Of a DNA stretch of 64,000 bases, positions 51,164 through 59,891 are shown one piece after another. Origin of the DNA: an uncultured Acetatifactor sp. Its GTDB lineage: Bacteria > Bacillota > Clostridia > Lachnospirales > Lachnospiraceae. Below the pieces are notes generated by a model, which saw nothing but the letters and a program-made list of their open reading frames with translations, was not told the DNA's origin and did not search any database. The number at the start of each line of letters is the position of its first letter. Position 1 is the stretch's first letter. Position numbers and translations under genes: made by a program. The stretch lies in contig CAJTSE010000018.1 of assembly GCA_910578815.1 (NCBI GenBank), forward strand, positions 8,346 to 72,345, in the 5' to 3' direction.

Positions 51164-51658
51164 ATGAAGAAAAACAAGGAACTTATCATTACCACACTGA
51201 TCGGAAGGGGAGCCGAATGTAATGGCGATTTTTCGTCCACGGGATCAGCCAGGGTGGATGGATGTATCAACGGTAATGTGACGGTGACAGGAACGCTTAT
51301 TGTAGGCGTGACGGGAAATATAAACGGTGATATTCAGGCGCAGTCTACTATTATCGGCGGTGAAGTCAATGGAAATGTAACTGCGGCGGAAAGAACGGAG
51401 CTGACTCAGACTGCCAGAGTGATCGGCGATATTAATACGGAAATCATTGTGATAGACGAAAAGGCTGTATTCCAGGGCGGCTGCAACATGAACCAGGAGA
51501 CGGGAGGAAAGCGTCCCAAGCCGGCGGCGAGGGCCGTGCGGGCGGGCAAAAAGACTGCCAAAGAAGCTATTGCAGAGGCATTAAAGGAAGTGGAAGAGGC
51601 AAGCCGTGAGGCTGCGGTGGAAGAGCTGGAAACCGTTCAGGAGCCGGAGCGGCCTTGA
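51164..51658 (+). CDS. bactofilin (polymer-forming cytoskeletal protein)
   Basis: The 164-residue protein has a bactofilin core (DUF583) of right-handed beta-helix repeats: FSSTGSARVDGCINGNVTVTG, then IINGDIQAQSTIIGG-type turns to about residue 105. A charged Lys/Ala/Glu tail (about 115-164) may bind membrane or partners. Bactofilins form nucleotide-free filaments and localise wall enzymes. The membrane-anchored LytM-like gene upstream fits that pattern. A GGGAGG site precedes the ATG. Confidence 0.9.
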   Translation: MKKNKELIITTLIGRGAECNGDFSSTGSARVDGCINGNVTVTGTLIVGVTGNINGDIQAQSTIIGGEVNGNVTAAERTELTQTARVIGDINTEIIVIDEKAVFQGGCNMNQETGGKRPKPAARAVRAGKKTAKEAIAEALKEVEEASREAAVEELETVQEPERP

Positions 51659-51702
51659 ATAATTTGGCAGGAAGATAAAAACAGTTAGATGATACATAAA
51701 TA

Positions 51703-51750
51703 TAAGTCCCAGGATTTGACTGCTTTGAAGCAGCCTGTCCTGGGACTTAT
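51703..51750. terminator. bidirectional terminator
   Basis: TAAGTCCCAGGA and TCCTGGGACTTA form a 12-base stem between the bactofilin gene and the convergent yerC-like gene. Confidence 0.75.
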
Positions 51751-51763
51751 TGATTATCTGCCG

Positions 51764-52075
51764 TTATTGCTGTTCCGCCTCGGCGGCTTTTTGGCTTAAA
51801 CGGTTGAATACCATCTCATAGCCATCATTTCCGTAATTTAAGGAGCGATTTACACGGCTGATGGTAGCGGTAGAAGCGCCGGTTTTCTCGGCAATTTCTA
51901 AATAGGTTTTGCGGCTTCCCAGCATGGCAGCCACCTCGAAGCGCTGAGAGAGGGAGAGCAGCTCGTTTACCGTACATAGATCTTCGAAGAAACTGTAGCA
52001 TTCTCTGCGGTCTTTCAGGCAGAGAATAGCGTCAAACAGGGAATCTACGGCTTCTGTCTTAATTTTTTTGTTCAT
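51764..52075 (-). CDS. yerC: YerC/YecD family TrpR-like regulator
   Basis: The 103-residue protein matches the TrpR-related YerC/YecD family: ECYSFFEDLCTVNELLSLSQRFEVA, then LEIAEKTGASTATISRVNRSLNYG, which carries the helix-turn-helix. Family members are DNA-binding proteins of unknown regulon. The start at 52075 is chosen by AGACAGG upstream and by the usual N-terminus; an ATG at 52138 has no ribosome site. TACTGT-N5-ACAGTA at 52183-52199 lies upstream and may be its operator. Confidence 0.88.
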   Translation of the reverse strand: MNKKIKTEAVDSLFDAILCLKDRRECYSFFEDLCTVNELLSLSQRFEVAAMLGSRKTYLEIAEKTGASTATISRVNRSLNYGNDGYEMVFNRLSQKAAEAEQQ

Positions 52076-52182
52076 TTCTGATACCTGTCTGCGCGTGGCG
52101 TCGCGCACCTTATGCAGCGGATCAATTCTCCGTGTCATGAATCAACGGCTGAATACGCATTTTTATTCAAACCGGAATCTTT

Positions 52183-52199
52183 TACTGTTTACTACAGTA
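52183..52199. promoter_or_regulatory. inverted repeat upstream of yerC
   Basis: TACTGT and ACAGTA flank five bases in the divergent gap between yerC and the DUF1836 gene. A candidate operator, not proved. Confidence 0.3.
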
Positions 52200-52267
52200 C
52201 ATAAATTTTAGCATATTAAAGTTGTAAAGTAAATAGTTATACCAAAAAAATCAACAGGAAAAAAGTA

Positions 52268-52296
52268 TTGTCATGTAGTATTGAATACTATATAAT
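52268..52296 (+). promoter_or_regulatory. DUF1836 gene promoter with operator in the spacer
   Basis: TTGTCA and TATAAT are 17 bases apart. The spacer holds TAGTATT-G-AATACTA (52276-52290), a perfect seven-base inverted repeat, ideally placed for a repressor that blocks RNA polymerase. Confidence 0.65.
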
Positions 52297-52349
52297 AAAG
52301 TTAAATGGTAATGCTTATTTTATTCTGATGTGAATAGAGGTGCTGACAG

Positions 52350-53003
52350 ATGACGATTGACAATGCTGATTTATTAAACAGTATATTAGCCAGCCTGGAC
52401 CGGGTGGAGTGCATTAATCCTGATGACATACCGAATATCGACCTTTACATGGACCAGGTTACTACATTCATGGATAATAAGCTCCGGCCAACGGCTCGTT
52501 ATCCTGGTGAGGATAAAATCCTGACCAAAACCATGATAAATAATTATGCAAAAAACGACTTGCTGCCGCCGCCCGTGAAGAAGAAGTATTCCAAGGAGCA
52601 TGTGCTGCTTTTGATTTTTATTTATTATTACAAAAGTATTTTGTCAATCAGCGATATTCAGACACTTTTAAAGCCTGTTACGGAGCTTTTCTTTCAAAAG
52701 GACGAGCCATTTAACCTGGAGAGCGTATACAGGGAGGCCTTCAGCATGGAGAAGCCGCAGCTGGATGCTCTGAAGGCAGATGTGGTCAGCAAATTTGAAG
52801 CCGCAGAGCAGACTTTTCAGGAAGCCCCGGAGGAACAAAGGGACTTTTTACGGAAGTTTTCTTTTATCTGTACACTGAGCTTTGACGTTTATGTTAAAAA
52901 GCTGATGATTGAAAAAATGGTGGATGAGCTGGCAGGAGAGCAGGCGCGCCTGTCTTCTGAGGATAAAACGGAATCAAAAAAGAAAAACGGCCAGTCGGCA
53001 TAA
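52350..53003 (+). CDS. DUF1836 family protein
   Basis: The 217-residue protein matches DUF1836. It has TKTMINNYAKNDLLPPPVKKKYSKEHVLLLIFIYYYKSILSISDI-type segments (quoted only as a landmark, residues about 64-105) that look like a MerR-like winged helix. A helical C-terminal domain follows. Members are common in Firmicutes and presumed to be regulators; no regulon is known. Its own promoter carries a palindrome that it could recognise. The C-terminus is Lys/Ser-rich and disordered. Confidence 0.82.
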   Translation: MTIDNADLLNSILASLDRVECINPDDIPNIDLYMDQVTTFMDNKLRPTARYPGEDKILTKTMINNYAKNDLLPPPVKKKYSKEHVLLLIFIYYYKSILSISDIQTLLKPVTELFFQKDEPFNLESVYREAFSMEKPQLDALKADVVSKFEAAEQTFQEAPEEQRDFLRKFSFICTLSFDVYVKKLMIEKMVDELAGEQARLSSEDKTESKKKNGQSA

Positions 53004-53066
53004 GAAACAGGAACCTTTTGAACTCCCGCGCCATAAGATAAAGCATCATGATAACGGGAGGTATTT

Positions 53067-54092
53067 ATGAAAGGTATACATTTCAAAAAGGTCGGTGCGG
53101 CATGTATGACGGCAGTTACCTTGGCTTTTGCATTATCCGGCTGTGGGGCGGGTGATGGCAGTTCTAAAGGCGATGGAACGAAGGTGGTGCTGAATGAAGT
53201 TGCCCATTCTATTTTTTATGCTCCGCTTTATGTTGCTATTGAAGAGGGTTATTTTGCGGAGGAAGGCATTCAGCTGGAGCTGGTGACAGGATTCGGCGCC
53301 GACAAGACCATGACGGCGGTGCTGACGGATGAGGCGGACATAGGGTTCATGGGGAGCGAATCCACGATCTATACTTATTCGGGCGGTACGGCGGACTATG
53401 TGGTGAATTTTGCACAGCTGACGCAGCGGGCAGGCAATTTCCTTGTGTCCAGAACGCCCATCGACGATTTTTCATGGGATATGATAAAGGGTAAGGATGT
53501 ACTTGGCGGCAGGGCAGGTGGTATGCCGGAAATGGTTTTTGAGTATATTTTGGAAAAGAACGGCATTGACCCTGCAAATGACCTGAGGATCGACCAGAGC
53601 ATTGATTTTGGCTCTACTGCGGCGGCGTTTTCCGGCGGGCAGGGAGATTTTACGGTGGAGTTTGAACCTCATGCCACGGCGCTGGAGCTGCAGGGGGAGG
53701 GCTATGTTGTAGCTTCTTTGGGAGAAGATTCGGGCTATGTTCCCTATACCTCCTTCTCGGCAAAGAAAAGCTATCTGGAAAAGCACAAAGATACGATCCA
53801 AGGCTTTACCAACGCATTGCAGAAGGGCATGGATTATGTGCAGACTCATACACCGGAGGAAATTGCAAAAGTAATTGCACCACAATTTGCCGAGACGGAT
53901 ATGGAGACGCTGACTACGATTGTGAAGAGATATTACGATCAGAATACTTGGAAGGAAAATCTGATCTTTGATAAGGATGCCTTTGAATTACTGCAGAACA
54001 TTTTGGACGATGCGGGTGTGCTGGAGAAAAGAGTTCCCTATGAAGACCTTGTGACTACGGAATTTGCAGAAGAAGCCGCATCAAAGCGTTAG
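53067..54092 (+). CDS. ABC transporter substrate-binding lipoprotein, SsuA/NMT1-like
   Basis: The 341-residue protein has a signal peptide and lipobox (ALSGCG, Cys about 26) and a periplasmic-binding fold of the NMT1/SsuA/ThiY type: SIFYAPLYVAIEEGYFAEEGI, then ADKTMTAVLTDEADIGF and a TVEFEPHATALE segment. Such proteins bind nitrate, sulfonates, taurine or thiamine precursors. The permease and ATPase genes that usually adjoin it are absent, so it is an orphan subunit or shares another transporter. ATG at 53067 follows GGGAGG. Confidence 0.88.
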   Translation: MKGIHFKKVGAACMTAVTLAFALSGCGAGDGSSKGDGTKVVLNEVAHSIFYAPLYVAIEEGYFAEEGIQLELVTGFGADKTMTAVLTDEADIGFMGSESTIYTYSGGTADYVVNFAQLTQRAGNFLVSRTPIDDFSWDMIKGKDVLGGRAGGMPEMVFEYILEKNGIDPANDLRIDQSIDFGSTAAAFSGGQGDFTVEFEPHATALELQGEGYVVASLGEDSGYVPYTSFSAKKSYLEKHKDTIQGFTNALQKGMDYVQTHTPEEIAKVIAPQFAETDMETLTTIVKRYYDQNTWKENLIFDKDAFELLQNILDDAGVLEKRVPYEDLVTTEFAEEAASKR

Positions 54093-54176
54093 TCGCGGGC
54101 CGGTTTGCAGGCATTGGATTCCGCCGTGAGGAATCATGATACGAAAGCATGACACTATAGAAGTGAAGGACGTTTA

Positions 54177-54209
54177 AAAACCGGGAGCCATATTGGTCCC
54201 GGTTTTTTG
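54177..54209 (+). terminator. rho-independent terminator
   Basis: AAAACCGGGA and TCCCGGTTTT form a stem around a nine-base loop and end in six T residues, between the lipoprotein gene and the convergent Xre gene. Confidence 0.85.
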
Positions 54210-54226
54210 ACCGTAACATAAGTGTT

Positions 54227-54712
54227 TTACTTCATAAGTATATTTTTCATTGCCCACAGTTGAAGGGCTTTGGCGTTGGTGCTGATTTTTTCCAGAGAAT
54301 CCAGTATTTCCTGAAAGGCGGGGCGTTCCTTTTCCTCAATGATTCCGTCCTCGGAGATAGCGATCAGGGAGGCCCGCAGCGAGTCGATGTCCTTTAAGGA
54401 ACCCAGAACTTTCAGGGCCAGTCTGTCAAAGTCAACGATCTTGACCTCAGGTACATTATCACGGCCGATGGGGCATTCTCTTGCGCAGTAGGAATTGCAA
54501 AGTTCGGGAACATTATAGGCCTTTGCCATTGCCTTTACTTCTTCCGGATAGGGAGCGACGGTGTCCAGCTCTATACGCGCCAGCCTGGTACGGTCCATGT
54601 CCATGATTTCGGCAGCCTTTTCACGGCTGGAAAAATCATCGTTAATCTCTGCGGCCTCGCAACGTGCGAGATAGTACATATTATCGGCTGCTTTTGTAGC
54701 TTTTTTTCCCAT
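54227..54712 (-). CDS. Xre-type regulator with cysteine-rich segment
   Basis: The 161-residue protein has a helix-turn-helix in its first half (SREKAAEIMDMDRTRLARIELD) and then CNSYCARECPIG, a cluster of cysteines after the DNA-binding part that could bind metal. The C-terminal part is helical. ATG at 54712 has TAAGGAG upstream. It is divergent from the SPFH gene, so it may regulate it. A hairpin (GAGGAAT with ATTCCTC, 54817-54838) lies in the gap. Confidence 0.78.
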   Translation of the reverse strand: MGKKATKAADNMYYLARCEAAEINDDFSSREKAAEIMDMDRTRLARIELDTVAPYPEEVKAMAKAYNVPELCNSYCARECPIGRDNVPEVKIVDFDRLALKVLGSLKDIDSLRASLIAISEDGIIEEKERPAFQEILDSLEKISTNAKALQLWAMKNILMK

Positions 54713-54858
54713 GTTTCAATTACGCTCCTTATGATATAGTAACCTTATAGGTGTTTGCAAAACGTCGTTACGATTTGGAATACTTTCGCGGGTACTTATT
54801 CAGTTTATTAGATAAAGAGGAATTTGTAAAGATTCCTCAACAATATTTTCAAAACCAG

Positions 54859-54887
54859 TTGAGGGAACGGTAAATATTTGATAGAAT
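54859..54887 (+). promoter_or_regulatory. promoter of the SPFH gene
   Basis: TTGAGG and TAGAAT are 17 bases apart, 60 bases before the start of the SPFH gene. Confidence 0.5.
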
Positions 54888-54948
54888 GATACCGGAGTGA
54901 AAGTAATGGTAAGATTTCAGAACATAACCAAGAACGGAGGATAAGTGA

Positions 54949-56319
54949 ATGGGATTAATTAAGGCGGTAAAGGACTCGCTGCAGTCTGTATTGGCAGATC
55001 AGTGGAGAGAGTATTTCTACTGTGATTCGATCTCCAACGACATACTGATGGTTAAGGGCCAGAAGCGGGTCAATGAGGGGCGCAACAGCAATACAAAAGC
55101 TTCGGACAATATTATCTCCAACGGTTCCGTGGTTGCTGTCAATGAAGGACAGTGTATGATTATTGTGGATCAGGGCGGAATTGTGGATGTATGTGCGGAT
55201 GCGGGAGAGTTCGTCTATGACAACTCTACGGAGCCCAGCCTTTTTTATGGTAATCTGGGAGAAAGTGTAAAGGGCAGCTTCAGCACTTTAGGAAAGCGTT
55301 TTACTTTTGGCGGAAATACGGCGAAGGATCAGAGAGTTTACTTTTTTAATACCAAGGAAATTATAAATAACCTGTTTGGAACGCCAAGCCCTATTCCTTT
55401 CCGTGTGCTGGATAAAAATACAGGCTTTGATTTTGACACTTCGGTTAAGGTAAATGGGCAATATACTTTTAAGATTGTGGATCCTCTTTTGTTTTATACC
55501 AATGTTTGTGCCAATGTGACGGACAGCTATAAAAAAGCGGATCTGCTTGCCACTATGAAAAGCGAGCTGTTGACCTTTTTACAGCCTGCCCTGGCACAGG
55601 TTTCGGCAAAGGGTGTGCGGCCATACGAGATTCCCGGATTTTCCGAGGAAATCTGTGGGCTGCTGTCGGAAGCACTGAGTGAAAAGTGGACCGGTCTGCG
55701 CGGGATTCAGATGGTCAGCATGACCATCAATTCCTCCGATATGCCTGCAGATGACAAGGCCAGATTCCAGAAATGGCAGGAGACGGCAATGCTTCGCAGC
55801 TCAGATATGCAGGCTGCAAGAAAGACCGAGGCATTTGCCAGCATGATGGAAAACATGCCAAACGGCGGCGGAGAGGGAGATGCTTCAGGAAATGCCATGA
55901 ACGGCGCCATGGGTATGATGGCCATGGGGATGATGAATAATATGATGGGGGCCAATGCTTTTGGCGGTAATATGGCAGGGATGGCAGGGCAGCAGAATCC
56001 CCAGATGCAGAATGCTCAGATGCAGGGCGCAGGTGCTGCAGCACCCGTTTTGGGCTGGACCTGTTCCTGCGGCAAGGCCGATAACCGGGGGAAATTCTGT
56101 CAGGAATGCGGCGCTCCCAAGCCTGCGGCGGCCGGCTGGACCTGTTCCTGCGGTTCAGTGAATCAGGGTAAATTCTGCAGTAATTGTGGCAGCAGGAAAC
56201 CGGAAGGCGCTCCACTTTATAAGTGTGACAAGTGCGGCTGGGAGCCGGAGGATCCGGCGCATCCGCCCAAGTTCTGCCCTGAGTGCGGGGATGTATTTGA
56301 CGAGAATGACCGCCGTTAA
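54949..56319 (+). CDS. SPFH domain / virion-core-like protein with zinc ribbons
   Basis: The 456-residue protein has an SPFH (prohibitin-like) domain of the YdjI 'virion core' subgroup. Evidence is the Q-W-REYFYCDSI start, IVDQGGIVDVCADAGEFVYD and FKIVDPLLFYTNV. A Met/Gly/Asn-rich linker (about 300-360) leads to three zinc-ribbon units (WTCSCGKADNRGKFCQECG, WTCSCGSVNQGKFCSNCG, and a final CDKCGW...CPECG). It has no membrane helix. The SPFH fold forms rings or coats at membranes. The AACGGAGG site precedes the ATG. The Tim44-like gene lies 200 bases downstream. Confidence 0.85.
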   Translation: MGLIKAVKDSLQSVLADQWREYFYCDSISNDILMVKGQKRVNEGRNSNTKASDNIISNGSVVAVNEGQCMIIVDQGGIVDVCADAGEFVYDNSTEPSLFYGNLGESVKGSFSTLGKRFTFGGNTAKDQRVYFFNTKEIINNLFGTPSPIPFRVLDKNTGFDFDTSVKVNGQYTFKIVDPLLFYTNVCANVTDSYKKADLLATMKSELLTFLQPALAQVSAKGVRPYEIPGFSEEICGLLSEALSEKWTGLRGIQMVSMTINSSDMPADDKARFQKWQETAMLRSSDMQAARKTEAFASMMENMPNGGGEGDASGNAMNGAMGMMAMGMMNNMMGANAFGGNMAGMAGQQNPQMQNAQMQGAGAAAPVLGWTCSCGKADNRGKFCQECGAPKPAAAGWTCSCGSVNQGKFCSNCGSRKPEGAPLYKCDKCGWEPEDPAHPPKFCPECGDVFDENDRR

Positions 56320-56321
56320 AA

Positions 56322-56362
56322 GATTTTCTAAGGTATTAAAAGACAATACCTAAGAAAATCTA
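56322..56362 (+). other. long stem-loop after the SPFH gene
   Basis: AGATTTTCTAAGGTATT and AATACCTAAGAAAATCT form a 17-base stem with one mismatch and a seven-base loop. It has no following T-run, so it may be an RNA stabiliser or processing site rather than a terminator. Confidence 0.6.
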
Positions 56363-56518
56363 AGTTTCGCCTGTGAATGGATTTTCCAGGGTATCAAAGC
56401 GGCCTGCGGTCAGCTTCGGCTGGCGGCGGGCCGTTTACGCAGCACCTTTTCGCGGTGATGAACAGGAAGGGAATGCCGGGATTGTCTGTGCCGGCATGTC
56501 TGGAAATATGGAGGGGAA

Positions 56519-57286
56519 ATGACATCAGGTCAGATTGGAGCAATCGTAATATTGGTTTTGGCCCTGGCGGTGCTGGGGGGTGGATTTGCTGCCTACCGGG
56601 TTATTAAGGCAAAGGTACGGAATTTTACCAGGATGGCCTTTGGTTCGGATACGATTTCTGGCAGCTTTCAGAATATGGAGCGTGAGCTGGAGATTACACC
56701 AAAGTCCGTCTCGGCTAATACAAAGCTGTATCTTCCCCAGATTCTGCGGGACTTCCCGGAGTTTCATTATGATGAGATGAAGAACAGGGCGGAAAATATC
56801 CTCACAGGTTTTTTGCTGGGGATTGATGAAAAAAATGCGGCCAGGATGCGGGAGAGTACTACCAGTGAGCTTAAGAATAAGCTGGAAATGAGAATAGCAG
56901 CGCTGGATAGCGAAAATGCAGAAGAGCATTTTCGGGATATTTTGATTCATAGGACGGAGATCCGGCAGTATCGCAGGATAAAGGGAAGATGCAGTATTAT
57001 CTTTCAGTCAGCCCTTCAGTGTCACCATTTTAAAATAAAGGACGGGACGGTGACGGAGGGCTCGGAATCCAAACTGGAGCAAAGCCGCTATAATGTGGAA
57101 TTGATCTACATACAGGACCGCGATAAAATAGAAAATCAGGCGGATTCCGGCCTGGCGATGAACTGTCCTAATTGCGGCGCTCCCTTGCCGAAGCTGGGGG
57201 CAAAGAAATGTCTGTACTGTGATACACCGATTGTGGAGTTCAGTATCAGAATATGGAATTTCAGTGATGTTGAGGAAGTAGTGTGA
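56519..57286 (+). CDS. Tim44-like domain membrane protein with zinc ribbon
   Basis: The 255-residue protein has one N-terminal membrane helix (about 5-27) and a Tim44-like domain (about 60-205, with MKNRAENILTGFLLGI and FRDILIHRTEIRQYRRI). A C-terminal zinc ribbon (CPNCGAPLPKLGAKKCLYC) completes it. Tim44-like domains bind lipids or partner proteins in bacteria. The zinc ribbon echoes those in the SPFH neighbour upstream, which suggests they act together at the membrane. GGAGGGGAA precedes the ATG. Confidence 0.8.
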   Translation: MTSGQIGAIVILVLALAVLGGGFAAYRVIKAKVRNFTRMAFGSDTISGSFQNMERELEITPKSVSANTKLYLPQILRDFPEFHYDEMKNRAENILTGFLLGIDEKNAARMRESTTSELKNKLEMRIAALDSENAEEHFRDILIHRTEIRQYRRIKGRCSIIFQSALQCHHFKIKDGTVTEGSESKLEQSRYNVELIYIQDRDKIENQADSGLAMNCPNCGAPLPKLGAKKCLYCDTPIVEFSIRIWNFSDVEEVV

Positions 57287-57416
57287 GAAGAACTTCTAAC
57301 TGTCTACGGCAGTTTTCACTCGCAGCATAAAGCCGGATTCTCCGGCTTAGCTGCTTCGCAGAGTCAGCACAGCTGACTTGGAAGTTCTAAGTCTGCATAG
57401 CAGACTTTTCTCACAC
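57281..57416 (+). other. multi-branched inverted repeat between Tim44-like gene and pcrA
   Basis: GTGTGAGAA (57281) pairs with TTCTCACAC (57408) and AGAACTTC (57289) pairs with GAAGTTCT (57381). Inside lie AAGCCGGATTCTCCGGCTT, GTCAGCACAGCTGAC and AAGTCTGCATAGCAGACTT hairpins. The whole 135 bases folds as a multi-arm structure. It could be a terminator region, a small RNA or an insertion. The outer arm uses the stop codon of the upstream gene. Confidence 0.6.
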
Positions 57417-57488
57417 CGAGAAATGCCGAAAACATGGTATTTCACATCAGGATTTGAGTCGCTGCAGGCTGCGACGTGGAGGCTGTAC

Positions 57489-59822
57489 ATGAGTATATAT
57501 GACACTTTGAATAAGGAACAAAAGGAAGCGGTCCTTAGGACGGAAGGGCCGCTTTTATTGCTGGCAGGCGCTGGGGCCGGTAAGACACGCTGTCTTACAC
57601 ATAGGATAGCTTACCTGATAGACGAGATGGGAGTGAAGCCTTGGAATATTCTGGCTATCACCTTTACCAATAAGGCGGCAGGGGAGATGCGGGAACGGGT
57701 GGACGGCCTGGTGGGATTCGGCGCGGATCAAGTATGGGTATCCACTTTTCATTCGCTCTGCGTGCGTATTCTGCGCCGGCATATTGATCGGCTCGGATTT
57801 GACAACGGTTTTACCATATATGATACGGATGATCAGAAGTCCGTGATGAAGGCTGTCTGTAAGAGGATGAGCATTGACACGAAGATGTACAAGGAAAAAG
57901 CGCTGCTGGGCGCGATTTCTTCTGCGAAGGACGAGCTGATCGGCGTCAGGGAGTATGAGCTGGATGCGGCAACCGATTACGGAAAGGCCGTTTATGCAAA
58001 GGTTTACCGGGAATATCAGGAGACTCTGCAGAAGAATAATGCCCTGGATTTCGACGATTTGATTGTGAAGACGGTAGAATTGTTTAAGAGCTGCCCGGAG
58101 GTGCTGGACTATTATCAAGAGCGTTTTCGCTATATTATGGTGGATGAGTATCAGGATACCAATACGGCGCAGTTTGAGCTGGTGAAGCAGCTTGCGCAGA
58201 AATACCGCAACTTGTGTGTGGTGGGTGATGACGATCAGTCTATTTATCGTTTTCGCGGAGCAAATATCAGGAATATTTTGGACTTTGAAAAGTATTTTCC
58301 GGAGGCGGGGGTCATTAAGCTGGAGCAGAATTATCGTTCCACGCAGTCTGTCCTGGATGCGGCAAACGCTGTGATCCGAAATAATAAAGGCCGGAAGGAA
58401 AAGGTACTTTGGACCGACAGGGGAGAGGGAAATCCGGTTTGCTTCAGGCAGTTTGACAATGCCTATGAAGAGGCGGAGTATATTGCGGGAGATGTATGCA
58501 GAAGGGTACGAAGGGAAGGCGCCATGTACAGGGATTGTGCAGTTCTGTACCGCACCAATGCTCAGGCCCGGCTTTTGGAAGAACGCATGATTATGGAAGG
58601 GGTGCCTTATAATGTGGTGGGAGGCACTAACTTTTATGCCAGGGCAGAGATCAAGGATATTCTGGCTTATTTGAAGACCGTTGATAACGGCAGGGATGAG
58701 GTGGCGGTAAGACGTATCATCAACGTACCAAAGAGGGGGATCGGCGCGGCCACGCTGGAGAAGATTGAGGATTATGCTCAGATGCGGGATATTGGTCTTT
58801 ATGAAGCCATGGAACTGGCGGACGAGATTATGAGCCTGGGTAAAGCCTCCGCAAAGATCCGGCCCTTTGTGCAGTTGATCCGAAAACTGCGTAAGGCATC
58901 TGCAGAGCTGACCGTGGCGGAGCTGATCCGGGAGATTGTGAACAGTATCGGGTATGCGGAATATCTGCAGGAAAATGACGACGAGTCGGCGGAAGACAGG
59001 ATTGCCAATGTGGACGAGCTGATTACAAAGGCGGTTAATTATCAGGAGTCTCATGATGAGGCCACGCTGACGGAGTTTTTGGCTGAAGTTGCTCTGGTGG
59101 CGGATATAGACAATGTGGAAAATGACGACAACAGGGTGCTGTTAATGACACTGCATTCCGCAAAGGGTTTGGAATTTCCAAATGTGTATCTGGCAGGCAT
59201 GGAGGATGGGCTGTTCCCCGGTCAGGCGGCCATGTGGGGGGATGATCCGGAGGATATGGAAGAGGAAAGACGCCTTGCTTATGTGGGCATTACGCGGGCA
59301 ATGAACAATCTGACCATGACCTGCGCAAGGATGCGCATGACGAGAGGGGAAACCCAGTACAACCCCGTGAGCCGGTTTGTGAGGGAGATCCCGGCAGAGC
59401 TTTTGGAGGACGGGGGATCAGAAATAAGAAGAAATCGGAATGACAGCAGGATGTTGTCGGAAATCATTGGTCTGGGAAAGAAGGATACGGGAAAGACGGT
59501 CACAGGGCAGCAGGGAGCGACGTATGATTTCCGGCCCAGAGCCGTTTTACGGCCCAAGACAACGGCAAAGGCGGATAAGCCCTTTATTGCCAGGGAGATG
59601 AGCGGATTGAATCAACTGGCAGGCATTTCAAAAGGAGCTGCCTTTCAGTCCGGTACAGAGCCGGATTATGGAGTGGGCGACAGAGTTTGCCACATCAAAT
59701 ACGGAGAGGGCACGGTTTTAAATCTGGTAAAAGAGCCCAGGGATTATAAGGTAACGGTGGAATTTGACAGAGCGGGGCAGAAGATTATGTATGCTTCGTT
59801 TGCAAAGTTAAAAAGAATATAA
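57489..59822 (+). CDS. pcrA: ATP-dependent DNA helicase PcrA/UvrD
   Basis: PcrA is a 3'-5' superfamily 1 helicase used in repair and plasmid replication. The 777-residue protein has the motifs in order: Q motif MSIYDTLNKEQKEAV, I (AGAGAGKT), Ia (AITFTNKAAGEM), II (VDEYQDTN), III (GDDDQSIYRFRGA), IV (LEQNYRST), V (TLHSAKGLEFPNVY) and VI (YVGITRAMNN). A C-terminal tail ends with YGEGTVLNLVKE, the Tudor-like domain. ATG at 57489 follows GTGGAGG; an upstream extension would run through the structured gap and is unlikely. Confidence 0.96.
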   Translation: MSIYDTLNKEQKEAVLRTEGPLLLLAGAGAGKTRCLTHRIAYLIDEMGVKPWNILAITFTNKAAGEMRERVDGLVGFGADQVWVSTFHSLCVRILRRHIDRLGFDNGFTIYDTDDQKSVMKAVCKRMSIDTKMYKEKALLGAISSAKDELIGVREYELDAATDYGKAVYAKVYREYQETLQKNNALDFDDLIVKTVELFKSCPEVLDYYQERFRYIMVDEYQDTNTAQFELVKQLAQKYRNLCVVGDDDQSIYRFRGANIRNILDFEKYFPEAGVIKLEQNYRSTQSVLDAANAVIRNNKGRKEKVLWTDRGEGNPVCFRQFDNAYEEAEYIAGDVCRRVRREGAMYRDCAVLYRTNAQARLLEERMIMEGVPYNVVGGTNFYARAEIKDILAYLKTVDNGRDEVAVRRIINVPKRGIGAATLEKIEDYAQMRDIGLYEAMELADEIMSLGKASAKIRPFVQLIRKLRKASAELTVAELIREIVNSIGYAEYLQENDDESAEDRIANVDELITKAVNYQESHDEATLTEFLAEVALVADIDNVENDDNRVLLMTLHSAKGLEFPNVYLAGMEDGLFPGQAAMWGDDPEDMEEERRLAYVGITRAMNNLTMTCARMRMTRGETQYNPVSRFVREIPAELLEDGGSEIRRNRNDSRMLSEIIGLGKKDTGKTVTGQQGATYDFRPRAVLRPKTTAKADKPFIAREMSGLNQLAGISKGAAFQSGTEPDYGVGDRVCHIKYGEGTVLNLVKEPRDYKVTVEFDRAGQKIMYASFAKLKRI

Positions 59823-59891
59823 AAGGTGTAGTATTTTTAAAAGAAATGTGGTATTCTATAAGCAGACAACAATCGTGTTTGGAGGTATCCT

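Noticed and set aside
57555..59054. 499-codon minus-strand frame
   Set aside because: It lies wholly inside pcrA, whose helicase motifs are all present on the plus strand.
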